From contig JAUIRK010000767.1 in assembly GCA_030549495.1 (NCBI GenBank), positions 1 through 64,000 of the forward strand: a stretch of 64,000 nucleotides of DNA, in the 5' to 3' direction. The notes under the pieces were generated by a model that saw nothing but the letters and a program-made list of their open reading frames with translations, did not search any database and had not been told where the DNA came from. Shown piece by piece: positions 10,247-21,168 of the stretch; the stretch's first letter is position 1, and every line of letters starts with the position of its first letter. The stretch comes from Nectonema munidae (lineage: Eukaryota; Nematomorpha; Nectonematoida; Nectonematidae). The translations under genes and the position numbers were made by a program.

Positions 10247-13200
10247 CAGGCCTGTAGACAGAGGGGGCAAGGGGGGGCTGAGCCCCCCTAAATAATATAG
10301 AAAGCCCCCCTAACTAAAATGGAAAGCCCCCCTTTTATATTTTTTCTTCAACATTGTTTTTATAGCATAGGATTTTTATCCTTTTTTTATGACTCTGTTT
10401 AAATGCGACTTCTGACTGTATTTAACTGTTTATCCAATATTATTTATTTATCTTTTTTTATAATTAAAAACAATATTTTTCTGTCACAGTTTTGCAATGG
10501 CTACAAGTGGTTTTTAAATTTAATATATTGAAAGTATTTTTATATTTGAGCAAAAATTAAACAAAAATTTCTCAGTTTTATTATATTTATGTTTTTCAAT
10601 AGTTTTTCAAATTATTATTTACTTTATATTTAATTTTTATATTTTGATTTTGAAATGTATATGTAACTAATTTCAGTTATTGATCTTTTTCTTATTTTTT
10701 TAGCAAAATTCCCTTTTTTTAGAAAATAAAATAATTTGATATAAATTTATAATTACAAAATTTAAAATGTTATGAATTCAGTGTTTAAATGAAGTGTGAT
10801 AGTTACAATATGCACAATTTTTATCAAAATTTTTTAAATAAATAAATGATATAATTAATACTGTGTAAGTTCATGATTATTTGTTTAGCTATTTAAACAC
10901 TTTCAGAATTTTATGGATAAATTTGTAATAAAAAAAATAAGAAAAGCGAAGCAAGTCTAGTAATCTTGATTCTCTTCCTGCAAAGAAGTTTCGACAAGAA
11001 CATCAAGAAATAATCTGTGAAGATAATGTTGAACATAATAGTATTACTGATTTAAGTAAAGATAGTAGATCGTGTCCAATTATAAATTTTCCAAAAAATT
11101 CGGATTCACGTTCATTTCAGAAAAACTGGTACAATTTATATCCTTGGCTTGAATACTCAGTTATGAAAGACGCTGCTTTTTGCTTTCCCTGTAGACTTTT
11201 TGCCAAAATTAATCAAAGAGACACAGCTTTTACTTTGAATGGCTTTTCTAACTGGAAAAAAGCAAATAAGGAAACAAAGGATTTCTCAAACATCAGGCAT
11301 CATGCTCTCACCTTGACTCAATGGCAGCTTGGAAAGAGAAAAAGCATCGTTTGGAAAATGACACTTGTTTCGACTCTCGTTTGCAGAGGTGCAATAGAAA
11401 AAAATAGATATTATTTGAGATCAATTCTTGATGTAATTAAATTTCTAGCAAGCAATCAATTGGCTTTCAGAGGAACATTCAACGAAGATATATCTAAGGA
11501 AGAAGGTCTTTTCAATAACCTTTTTGACTACACTATTGAAAAAGACGGCACCTTAAAAGAAATAATTAATTCTCATGTTCAACAGAATGCAAAATACACT
11601 TCTCCACAACTGCAAAATGAAGTTATTTCTACTCTCCATTATATGGTTAGAAACTCTGTTGCAAACAATATTAAAGAATGCGATTCAGGTAACTTTTCAC
11701 TTATGATGGATGGCACAAGAGACAAAACTAATACAGAGAATATATCAATCGGTATCCGTTATGTTAAAAATGGAAAAATTCACGAATCATTGCTAGACAT
11801 TGTTACGCTTCATCATAATGAACTCGATGCAAATTCAATTGCTTCAAAGTGCATAGATATTCTGAACGAAACGATATCGATTCTGGAAAACTTCTTTCTC
11901 AATGTTTTGATGGAGCAAGTGTCATGAGTGGGTGCAACGGTGGAGTACAAGCAATTCTACAACAAAAACTAGGAAGAAAAATTCCCTATGTTCATTGTCT
12001 AAATCACCGTCTTCATTTAATTATTATTGACACTTTTAGTAATAACAAAATTATCAAAGACTTTTGCGATCAGTGTAAGTCGTTGTATACCTTTTTCGAC
12101 GTCCAAAAGTTGCAAAACATTATAATGGAATATCTTTGAAAAGATTATTAGAACAAAGATGGAGCGGACATTATCAAACTACAAAAGCTATCATCTCTGA
12201 ATTTTGTCAAATAAGAAAAACTTTAAAAACAATTATAAATCTCAGAGATGCTTCTATAGATGGTGGAATTGTAGTAGAAGCAAAAGGATTTTATTCAACA
12301 CTTTCAAACATTAAATTTACATTTGCAGCCGTTTTAGTAGAAAAAGTTTTAAGTTTGATACAACCTGCAGATAAAGTCTTCCAAAAAAGAGAAATTGATC
12401 TTGCTGCAGCAATGGAGATATCAGATAGGTTTTTGCTGAGATAAAAAAACTAAGAAGTGAATATGTTTTTGAAGATGTTAAGAAAACTGGAGAAGAGATG
12501 ATTGGTAAAGAAAATATTGAAAACGTTAATTCGAAAGAAAAACTTTTTCTAGTTCTCGACTTAAAAATGTTATAGTGACTTGTCCCACTGGACAAAGATT
12601 AGATAAAATTATTTTAGTTCTCAAAAGTTCATTTTTTTCCGCCATTGATCACATTTTAACTGAATATGAAAAACGCTTCAATCAAAACTCATGTTTGTAT
12701 AAAGAAATTGCTTCTATAATAACTCAACTATCAACAGAAAGCTTCAAAACTAAAAACTTTCAAGAAATAAGCAAACTTATCAAAATTCCTCCAGAAGCCG
12801 AGTTATTAGTGGTGCAAAATTATCTGAAGAAAAAAATGTTTTGTTTACCATTCCAAATATTGTGAAAGTTCTTTACGAGCAAAGAGAAGTTTTCACTGAT
12901 ACTTACAATTTTGTTGCCAGCCTTGCTTCTTTCCCATGTTCTACAGCTTTATGTGAGTCATCATTTTCGACTCTATCAAATATAGACACTCCACAAAGGA
13001 GAACAATGTTGAGTACTCGCAAAGCGAATCTCTCAATGATTGGTTTTGAATCTAAAAGGTTGAAAAACATTGATTTCATTGAATTTTGCAAAGAGTTTTC
13101 AAAAAAGTCAAGAAGATTAATTTTGTTTTGATTTTAATATTGTTTTATTTTTCAAAACATGTAAAGTAAAAGTTTGACACTTATTGTTTATAAAAAAATT

Positions 13201-13329
13201 TTCAAAAAGTCATTTTTTTGAAGGCAGGAAAGATAAACCACAAATATAAAAAAATTTTTTGTAAAAATATTTAGCCCCCCTAAATTTTTTTCCAGCCCTC
13301 CCAAGTGAAAAGTTCTAGCTACGGGCCTG
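10247..13329 (+). mobile_element. Inner hAT element (ZMYM1-like), 3.1 kb, perfect target duplication
   Basis: Flanked by ACCCCTAG at 10239-10246 and 13330-13337 (perfect 8 bp). Terminal inverted repeats: left CAGGCCTGTAGACAGA, right (reverse complement) CAGGCCCGTAGCTAGA. Next to the left end is a G-run then C-run tract around GGGGGGGCTGAGCCCCCC. It carries a nearly full-length plus-strand transposase with several frameshifts. It was inserted into the outer 9809-13368 element and so is the younger of the two. Confidence 0.92.
10913..13131 (+). pseudogene. hAT transposase, ZMYM1-like, near full length with frameshifts
   Basis: A cut-and-paste transposase. ATG 10913 opens MDKFVIKKIRK, followed within 40 nt by a +1 break. 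The main frame then holds a TTF-type finger region (NWYNLYPWLEYSVMKDAAFC) and the first catalytic block FSLMMDGTRDKTNTENISIG. After a frameshift near 11890 comes the second block, LSQCFDGASVMSGCNGGVQ, and HCLNHRLHLIII; a further break follows near 12135, then RWSGHYQTTKAI. More breaks fall at about 12440-12570 and 12840. The C-terminal hAT dimerisation region, ALCESSFSTLSNIDTPQRR, is intact. At least five lesions make it inactive as read. Family and order of motifs are clear; exact lesion sites are approximate. Confidence 0.88.
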
Positions 13330-13376
13330 ACCCCTAGGGGTCCATGGACCCCCGGTTGGGAACCACTGATCTAGAT

Positions 13377-13690
13377 TCTAGATTAAGAGTATGGATTCTA
13401 CAGATACTCATATTATTCATAATATTTATAAACACAAAAAATATAAGATAAACTTATTAAAATAAAAAAACTTTTTGATGAAATTGTAAAATATTTTTTC
13501 ACATGACTCAGAAAGATCATCCTTTTCTTTAAAATTTGATACAAAATTTTCTCCGGACTCCATTTAAAATTTGGATTATATAAAATATTTTTATTATAAA
13601 TTAATATTTGTTTTTTTAATTAGTATTATTTTCTATCTTTTCCATTATTACTACTTTCCATAATATATATAATTATGCTATTATTAAGAA
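13377..13690. other. AT-rich stretch, nothing recognised
   Basis: No coding frame or repeat structure seen between the outer hAT and the SINE-like segment. Confidence 0.4.
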
Positions 13691-13692
13691 GG

Positions 13693-13870
13693 CTTGACTA
13701 AGATGGGTATAATTTTGATATTGGACTTTGATACCACAAAGTATTGGTTTCGATCCAGCATCAAAGGTAATAAAGGTAAAGTTAAAAGGTAAAGTTTAAA
13801 GATAAAGGTACCGTAGGTCTGTTTTCATTGACAAGACACTGATGTACCGCTTATGTTAAACTATAAACTT
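13693..13870 (+). repeat. SINE-like repeat sharing a module with 53800-53970
   Basis: The core ATAAAGGTACCGTAGGTCTG with TTTTCATTGACAAGACAC downstream (from 13802) matches GTAAAGGTACCATAGGGTAT and TTTTCATCGAGAAGGCAC at 53822 in the same orientation. A degenerate tRNA B-box-like word, GGTTTCGATCC, lies upstream at 13746-13756. The tRNA-like part sits on the opposite side compared with the other copy, so the element structure is unresolved. Confidence 0.4.
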
Positions 13871-13879
13871 CCAATACTG

Positions 13880-14115
13880 ATTAGGATATTCAAGGTTTTA
13901 CCAATATCTTCTCTTTAGAACCTGAAGAATCAAACCTTGAAAATTCTTATATTTACATAGACTCCATTATAGCGTCTCAATTATCTTCTTTTTACTTTAG
14001 CAAAATCACAATTGATGACATAAATATTGCTGTGAGCAATTTAAATAACAAGAAATCTTCTAGCCTAGATGAAATTGACTTCAAATTACTTATGCCTATC
14101 ATTGGTAATATACGT
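13880..14115 (+). mobile_element. LINE reverse-transcriptase fragment (Jockey/CR1-like N-terminal side)
   Basis: One plus-strand frame reads ..ITIDDINIAVSNLNNKKSSS then LDEIDFKLL, matching the conserved start of non-LTR reverse transcriptases (..V..AI..L...KS.G.DGI...LL). It runs out at about 14110. It is short and lacks the catalytic palm, so it is a remnant; it is probably related to the LINE at 47148. Confidence 0.6.
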
Positions 14116-14269
14116 GTGCATATTATATATTTTTTGTTTCAAAACCATTTTTCATACAAAGAATCAAACTTACAAATGCAATATATATATTTTTTCATTA
14201 TTTCTCTTTTCTATTTGTAAAAAAGTAACTTTTTTATTTCTATGTATATTATTTTTTTAAAGTGTTGCA

Positions 14270-14424
14270 TTCCTTGAGGTGTACCATACTCGCGGTTCAT
14301 TTTAGCCTTCTGGTAAATCCCTCAAACATGATTAAACTCAGAGGATTTTTTTAATGAATATGTAAAATTATTGCATTTGTTAAGTATACATGTGTATAAA
14401 GCCCTACAAATTTCATCGTCATTT
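14270..14424 (-). mobile_element. Second Penelope-like remnant
   Basis: On the minus strand, 14424-14401 is identical over 24 bases to 15387-15364, which encodes NDDEICRA in the main Penelope-like relic. The following minus-strand sequence (..CNNFTYSLKKSSEFNHV..) fits the same post-reverse-transcriptase region but in diverged form. It is thus a separate, older or partially duplicated copy about 1 kb away in the same orientation. Confidence 0.45.
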
Positions 14425-14660
14425 CTATTGTTTATTTTATTGTTCTCATGTTTGGAAATAAACTTCTTATTATTCTTCTTCTTAGTCGACTGGAAGTGTT
14501 GCTGGGATTAGAAGTGATCAAAGGAGATTTGATGGAGGTAACAAGTATAAGTCTCTAAAACTACCCAGAAGAATCATTGATAAAGGTTTGTACTAATGTG
14601 TTTAGGAAAATTTTTCACTGAAGAGAAATGAAAGGTGCTAAGTTGTGTATATAATGAACA

Positions 14661-15900
14661 CTAAAGTAATACCATAATATAGCATATATTTATGTGTATG
14701 TTAGTGTATATAGCATGTATATAGTACATTGATTCGCCTTTTACGAAGTGCAGTATCACAATATCCCTATTCTTTTCCCGGAGATATTCGGCGTAATACA
14801 CATGTATGGGTTTACAAGGAAAGTAATGGTATATGCGTTGTTGGAAAACACTGTGACCTAATAATGCAATGTTCGTTGAATAGAATGACTCTAAAAAAGG
14901 AGGAGCTATTAGTACTATCGAATCTCTTATATGCGTAACTAAATGAGACGGATGTAAAGAACTCGAAAAGACTTCTAATATGTTTTGTCTGTGGCTATAA
15001 ATGCGTAAAGAGAGGGGATCGGTTGTCATGTCTAGATTGATGGACATTTAGTACAATGTATTTGATATATCACATTTTTGGCTTTGTATTTATCATAAAC
15101 CTCTTATTTATTCTGCTTGAACAAATTCTTGAATTGATTTTCGGGTTTAAAAATTAAAGACATCTTATATTTGTCAAAAACCTCTTTTAGCTTATTGTAA
15201 ACTTTTATGTTTGTATCTATAGTAATTATAGGTTTATAAGATTTATCTAGACCTTGAAAGAAATCTTTAAAATATTTCTCTGATTGGAAAGAATTATTAA
15301 CTATATCTGAAGATATTTTCAAAGCTCTATTGATTGAACACATCAACTATTTTAGCGGTTTCAGCCCTACAAATTTCATCGTCATTTGTGATTGCCAAAT
15401 TTTGATTGAACAAACTATTAGGGGTAAGCATTTTCTGGTTGAAAGTATGATTGCTTGTGAAATGTAAATATCTAAAAGTATGCGTATGTTTAGGAAAAAC
15501 TTTAAACTTAAAAACGTCATTTACTCAAATAATATTACAATCTAAAATGCTTTTCATCGAATTATCATTCTCTACTTCTAAAGTGAATTTCAATCGTTTG
15601 TGGAATGATTTAAATTTTTCTCTCAGAGTTTCTACCTAAGTAAAAGGCATTAACAATAGGTAGTCGTCAACATACCTTACATAAAAATCTGGTTGCATTG
15701 AGGAACTAAAGAAAACAAAGTTTTCGCATTGTTCTAAAACTATGTTGGCAATAGGTAAACTTCAAGGATTTCCCATTGCAGTATCTTCTACTTGGTGATA
15801 AATTTCCTTCGTAAAAGTAAAATAATTATTCTTGAAGATTAATTCGATAAATGACAAAATATCATTTTTTGTTAGCTTAGTTGTTTTAACAAATAATATA
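14661..15900 (-). mobile_element. Penelope-like retroelement relic: reverse transcriptase plus GIY-YIG-like end
   Basis: Minus-strand frames give, in order, KNNYFTFTKEIYHQVEDTAM then GNP (with an in-frame stop after it) and LPIANIVLEQCENF; FYVRYVDDYLL, with the catalytic YVDD at 15674-15663; FTLEVENDNSMKSILDCNII; and FRYLHFTSNHTFNQKM. After a frameshift, ALKISSDIVN and SLIFKPENQFKNLF follow. The end then shows NVIYQIHCTKC, which resembles the start of the GIY-YIG endonuclease domain, and PLSLRIYSHRQNI and LHPSHLVTHI. This domain order is that of Penelope-like elements with endonuclease. The YIG core itself looks lost. At least one stop and two frameshifts make it inactive. Confidence 0.75.
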
Positions 15901-15903
15901 TAT

Positions 15904-16130
15904 AAAAATATTATATTATATATATAACTGGTTGGGACAACCTTGACAACATCTTACACTAACATACTTATGACATAATATCAATAAAGGAAACATACAT
16001 TTACATTCCACACTAAACAGCGATATAAGTGAAAAATTTGTCATGGTTGATGAAGGTCTTATCACTAATTCATCAATTGACCGGTGCTGCATATTATGGA
16101 ATTGAGTCAAAAATTTTTTATAAATTTATA
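15904..16130. other. Stretch between Penelope-like and piggyBac relics
   Basis: A minus-strand open frame here (15916-16110) has no recognisable family. No terminal repeat was identified for either neighbour. Confidence 0.35.
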
Positions 16131-16426
16131 ATTTATTTGTTAAAAATTTATTAAAAACAATTCAAACATATAATTAACTAAGAAATATCATTTTCAAATA
16201 GGCTTCTTTCTTTCAAAATGCACTTTTCACAAACTTTTACCAAACAACTACCACAAATGTATTTTGAACAAACATAGCAACTTATTTTTGTTTTATCTTT
16301 CTTACATAGCCTACATGTTTTTTTCGCTTTTCTTTTTTTTATCATTTGTTGAAGATCTGGCGATAAGTAAATTAGAAAAATTAGTTTTTCTTCGATTTAT
16401 ACTATCTTCACATTAAGTTTCTCCTA

Positions 16427-18812
16427 CAGGGTTGTCCAAACCGCGGACCGCAACCCCCTTCAATGCGGCCCGCGGTCTTTTCTAGAAAAACTTTGAAAAT
16501 TAGTATTATTTAGACATTTATTGAGTTACTTCGAAAAAGTTGTTTTTTCCTAAAGTTTATTTAAATTTGAATTGGAATATTATTTATTCTTATATAATTT
16601 TAGTTTTACTTAATCCTCTATATCACATACTTTTTTTTTCTTTTCAGACTTAGTGCCACATTTTTACGATGGCTCAGAAAAGAAAAATCTCTGATGAAAA
16701 GCGTCAGTTCAAGGATAGTTGGGAATTGAGATTCCTGGTGAAAGAACAAAGTGGTCGAGTTTTATGTTTAATTTGTAATGACATAATATCTGTTATGAAA
16801 GAGTACAATGTACAACGACATTTCAGCACTCTTCATGTCACTGGTTATGATAAATACACTGGTGAGGCGTGGTGAGTTCTACTCAAAGATCTCAAATCAA
16901 ACCTGCGTGCGCGTCAAGAAAAGATTTTCCAAATAGTGAAGCCTTCGTCTTCTAATACCATTGCTTCTTATGATGTATCACTTTTGATGGCCAAATTAAA
17001 AAAAGGCATTCTCTGACGGTGATTTAATCAAGCGATGTGTAATAGCTATGGTAAAGGCCATGGGCTTTAAAGATGCAGCTCTTGAGTTTGAAAAAATCCA
17101 CTCTTGCATCAAACTGTTGCTAGATGTGTTGATGAGCTTAGCAATTTTGTTCAGGAGAAGGTCAAGAATCAAATTCAGCAATCTATTTATTTTTCTCTCG
17201 CTCTTGATGAAAGCACAGATATAAGGGATGTCAGTCAGTTGATTATTTTGGTTAGAAGAATTGATTCACAGTTTAATGTCAGTGAGGAGTTACTCGGCTT
17301 AATCCCACTTTTTACCACTACGAAAGGATCTGATGTTTATGAAGCGCTAGATTCTTTAGTGAGCGAATATGGGGGGTTTCAGAAATGCTCTTGAATTGTT
17401 ACAGATGGTGCCAAATCAATGACTGGAGCTAAAAGGGGGCTGAAAGTGTACTTGAGAGATGCTGGAGTCGACTGCCCAATGTTTCATTGCATTATTCATC
17501 AAGAATCATTATCTAGTCGCTGTATACGTTTATCTGATGTAATGCAGCATGTATTCAAAATTATTAATTTCATTAGAGGCGGTAATAAAGCGTTGAGACA
17601 TCGTCTATTTGTTTTTCTGACGTTTCACTCCATTCTACTGTTCGTTGGCTGAGTGCTGGGAAATGTCTGCAGCAGTTCTTCAGTCTGCGTAATGAGATTC
17701 TAAACTTTTTATAAGAACTGAGTGTAGACACTGATGGGTTGAAAGGTTTATTGAAAGACGTCAACTTTCTGAAATGTCTAGCATTCCCCACTGATATTAC
17801 TCAGCATCTGAATAAGCTCAATTTAAGTTTACAGGGTAGGAAACAAACAATCTCTTCTCTGTATGGTTTCGTAGATGGCTTCCGCAACAAATTATGCCTC
17901 TTCAAAAGTAATCTGCAAAGTAACATTCTACTTCACTTTCCAAGTTGTGATGTTATTTCTAGAGAAATAGAGGACAATAACTTCTGCTGCTTTGTTGAAA
18001 CTCTTGATACCCTGATTGAAGACTTCAATAAGCGATTTAAAGATTTTCAGCACCTTGAGAAAAAATCCAATGCTCCGCTGACTATTAATATATCAGAAGC
18101 CGATGAAGATTTGCAGCTTGAATTGTGTGACTTGCAAAGAGACCGGTTTTTATTAAGCAAAGATACACTGCCAATCACTCAATTTTCGCCTCTTCTTTCT
18201 GAAGAACATTATCCTAATTTACGCCGTTTTGGATTGCACTTGCTGTCAATGTTTGGAAGTACTTACCTTTGTGAAGCAGCATTTTCCGCAATGAAGTCGA
18301 TTAAATCCAAAGAGAGGAATGCACTTAATCAAATATCTCTCGAAGCCTGCCTTCGTTTAGCCTTAACCTCAGTTGACATTGACACAAAGGAGCTAATTTC
18401 CAAAATGCAGGCACACCCATCCCACTGAATTTTAATTAAACTGTATGTTGTTTTTATTAAAAAGTTTAATAAAAATGCTTCCTTAATATACTTCTTTAAA
18501 TATTTTTTACGAAAATATTTAAGGTTTGATTCTTAATCATACTTGTCAATTATTTTTAAGGTTTCCTAGTCTACTGACGTTTCTCAAAATTTCCACTCTT
18601 TCTTATTCGTAATATTCACATCTTAGCTTCTTTAATCTATTCCCCGGCAATATTTTTTATGATAAATATAAAGGTTCATTTACATGTACATGTTTTACTT
18701 TACATCTGGTGTGGTAAGACAAGGCATATGTAGAAAAATGTCAACTGCGGCCCGCGATCTACTTTCCTTTGCCGAATGCGGCCCGCGTCCACATAAAGTT
18801 TGGACAACCCTG
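16427..18812 (+). mobile_element. GTF2IRD2-type hAT element inserted in piggyBac
   Basis: Both ends read CAGGGTTGTCCAAAC (15 bp, perfect inverted repeat), followed by a palindromic GC patch (GCGGACCGC left, GCGGCCCGC right). The word TCCTA flanks both sides (16422-16426 and 18813-18817); an 8-bp match expected for hAT is not seen, so the flank may have decayed. It contains a plus-strand transposase pseudogene. Confidence 0.88.
16669..18428 (+). pseudogene. hAT transposase, GTF2IRD2-like, BED finger, frameshifted
   Basis: ATG 16669 opens a frame with a BED-type finger (CLICNDII..NVQRHFSTLH) and stops at 16875. After a shift, coding continues (RARQEKIFQIVKPSSS) with another break near 17005 and 17100. 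The first catalytic block is SLALDESTDIRDVSQLIILV, and the second, after a stop at 17394, is IVTDGAKSMTGAKRGLKVYL with HCIIHQESL. The C-terminal frame 17739-18428 ends with the hAT dimerisation motif FGSTYLCEAAFSAMKSIKSK. The same family gave rise to vertebrate GTF2IRD2 fusions. At least five lesions; not functional as read. Confidence 0.88.
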
Positions 18813-20179
18813 TCCTAATTGAATAAGAAACTTTCTTCTGCTTGACGTAAATATTTGAAGTTTTCTGCAGATTATGAAGAATTGAGACAGGTTATGTCCA
18901 TCAAGTTGAAAAATACTCATAAAGGCCAACCTTTGTGGTACATTTAGTGGACTACGTTTTCAACATTTCGTCTGCTGTGTCAACTCCACCTTTTGTGGTA
19001 TTATAAAACAAAACTGTGTTTGGTTTCTTTTTTTTCAGATGATGTTATTCAATCTTATCTCGCATATATGATAACATGTACACCACTTAATTTTTTTGGC
19101 TTTATAACATAATAGAGATATATTATCATCGACGGTTAAAGCATATTTACTATTATAAAGCTGATCCCTTTTATCCATTTTGATTTGAGTAGGAATTTCT
19201 TTTTTATTAGAACGCATAGTTCCTATTAAAGTAGTTTTTTCTCGTAGAAGTTTTCATGATAAATTCAAGCTTTTAAAGAAATTACCAACAGTGACTTTCA
19301 ATCCTTGATTTTTATATGGTTCAATCATCTTCATGACGACATCTTCTGACAACAAAACAATTCTTTCTATTTTTCCTACATATGGATAACAGTTTAGAAT
19401 GTAATATGATTTGAATCGCAAATTATCGAAAATTGATACCGAATTTGCCCAGCTTAGATGGCCTATATTTTGAAATAACTGCTAGTCAATAGTAACGTTA
19501 AAATCTGGTTTGAAGCTTTTTTCACAATTTTCCATTACTGATTCCCATACATCTCCTATGGGAGCAAATTTGTCTGATAGCTTTCTAGAAATCCTTGTAC
19601 TAAGATCGTCAAATGTTATATACCTAAGAATGTTTTTGAACTTGTTTTTTGAAAGAGTCTTTCTAAAGATTTTCTTCACATATTTTTCCTAACAAAATGT
19701 ATATAATGATTCGTTTTTCCCTTTCAAAACGCCTCTCAAAATACACAAGCAAATTATAGCTTTCAATTAAACTTCATCAATAGTAAAATTTATGTCAATG
19801 TGCTGCTGAGCCTTTTTAATGTTTTTTGCACAATTAATTTTATATATTTGATAAATAATTCTTCAAATACATCCTTGATGCCTTGAGTTAATTTTGTTGG
19901 ACCACCTCTTTGATAAACAATATTTTTACTTAGACTGTTAGTTATATTTCTACATGGATTTACACTCAATTTCGTTACATCTTTACTTTCTAAGAATGTT
20001 TCGAATCAGCGAATAGGTTCTTCTTCAACAGATATTTCACTTTCAGAACTTAATTCATTATACCATCTTTAACATCACAAACATCCTCGAATTCAAACGC
20101 AACCTCTTCACCCACTTCCTACACTATATCAACTCTCCCTACTATTTACTCCTTCCTTTTAAATGAATTTACTGAATTT

Positions 20180-21160
20180 CATACTTTCATTACTTTATAT
20201 ATGTTATAACATTATTTTTGATGTAAAGTGTCATACACTACAAAAGCTTCAATTTTTGATTAATAAAATAAATTAAATAACTTGAAATATCTTCTCAAGA
20301 AAAAAAAGAATTTTCGGATTTTAGGACTGTCAACTTTCTCAACTATTTAAGTTCATCCTTCCCTTCTTTTACTAATTAAAGACACGGCTTTGAACTATAT
20401 ATCTCAATAGGACTTATATTGCTTTTCATTCTAAACTAGGGCAACATTGGTAGCTCTACTTTGATCAGAAATTCATTTTGTTAAATATATGCTCGAAAAA
20501 ATCCTTTCCCGCTATTTATTTAGCTCAGAATTTAATTGATCTTAGAGCTTTTCTATGGAAGAGAATTTCTTTGTTGATCTTGGCTTTTTTTGTAGCATCA
20601 AGTGATATGAACAGTTATCACTCTCGATATTTGTTAACCAATCCTTTTTCAAAATTGGTATTCTTCATGAAATCATTCATATCCAACTTTTTTCAATTCG
20701 ATTCACATTTATAAATTTTTTTGAATGGCTATTCTTCACCTATTGGTATCTGTCATAATTATGATAAGTGTAACTGTTTGAAAATTTTCAGATTACTTTT
20801 TTTGTGAATTGATGAATGAGATAATAAAATAAGATAAAGATTTAAAGAATTTTGATCCAAAAGTGAAGAGCTTCTTCTTCAGGGTCAAATGTTTTTTCAA
20901 AACCTCAATACTAGATTATTTCAAAATTTCTAAATAAATTGGAAAACGGTATATTTTCGCTGTAGACAAGTTACATACTTGTTCCTTCACTGAACAAAAA
21001 AAAATAAGTAGTAATATTATTAGTTGAAGAATTTTTTTATCCTAAAATCTTTTTAGGTAATAGGACAAAATCCAAAACTTTTGAGGTAGTAAAAAAAATT
21101 GGTAAGCTTACTACAATAATATCTCTATTTCCTATAAGTGCTTATCTCTATAAGCACTTA
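20180..21160. repeat. Dispersed noncoding repeat (related to 38600-38890)
   Basis: From about 20420, TTTTCATTCTAAACT..., TTTAGCTCAGA, then a GAAAAGAATCT-like word and TTTGTGAATT...ATAAGATAAA follow in the same order and orientation at about 38660-38870. The copies are diverged but collinear over about 400 bp. No coding frame. The rest of the interval shows nothing recognisable. Confidence 0.5.
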
Positions 21161-21168
21161 TTCCCGTG

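Larger units (their letters stand above)
9809..13368. mobile_element. Outer hAT element, interrupted by a complete hAT
   Basis: Termini are CAGTGGTTCCCACC on the left and, reverse-complemented, CAGTGGTTCCCAACC on the right, a common hAT terminal motif. The flanks are identical: ATCTAGAT at 9801-9808 and 13369-13376, a perfect 8-bp target duplication. After removing the inner insertion (10247-13329 plus its duplication) the element is only about 470 bp with no transposase, so it is non-autonomous. Confidence 0.9.
16140..20180 (-). pseudogene. piggyBac transposase relic, split by an hAT insertion
   Basis: Minus-strand order: YQRGGPTKLTQGIKDVFEEL (about 19900); FRKTLSKNKFKNILRYITFD then DKFAPIGDVWESVMENCEKS (19679-19482), the start of the DDE_Tnp_1_7 domain; MRSNKKEIPTQIKMDKRDQL (19217); VLFYNTTKGGVDTADEMLKT near 18990, keeping the conserved GVD..D of the catalytic region; then FLIQLG, which joins across the hAT to GETLCEDSINRRKTNFSN. 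The C-terminal Cys-rich zinc domain (CRLCKKDKTK..CYVCSKY..CGSC..VCEKC) ends near 16200. Several stops and shifts. The host sequence of the hAT is therefore coding piggyBac, and the piggyBac is the older element. Its TTAA ends were not found. Confidence 0.85.
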
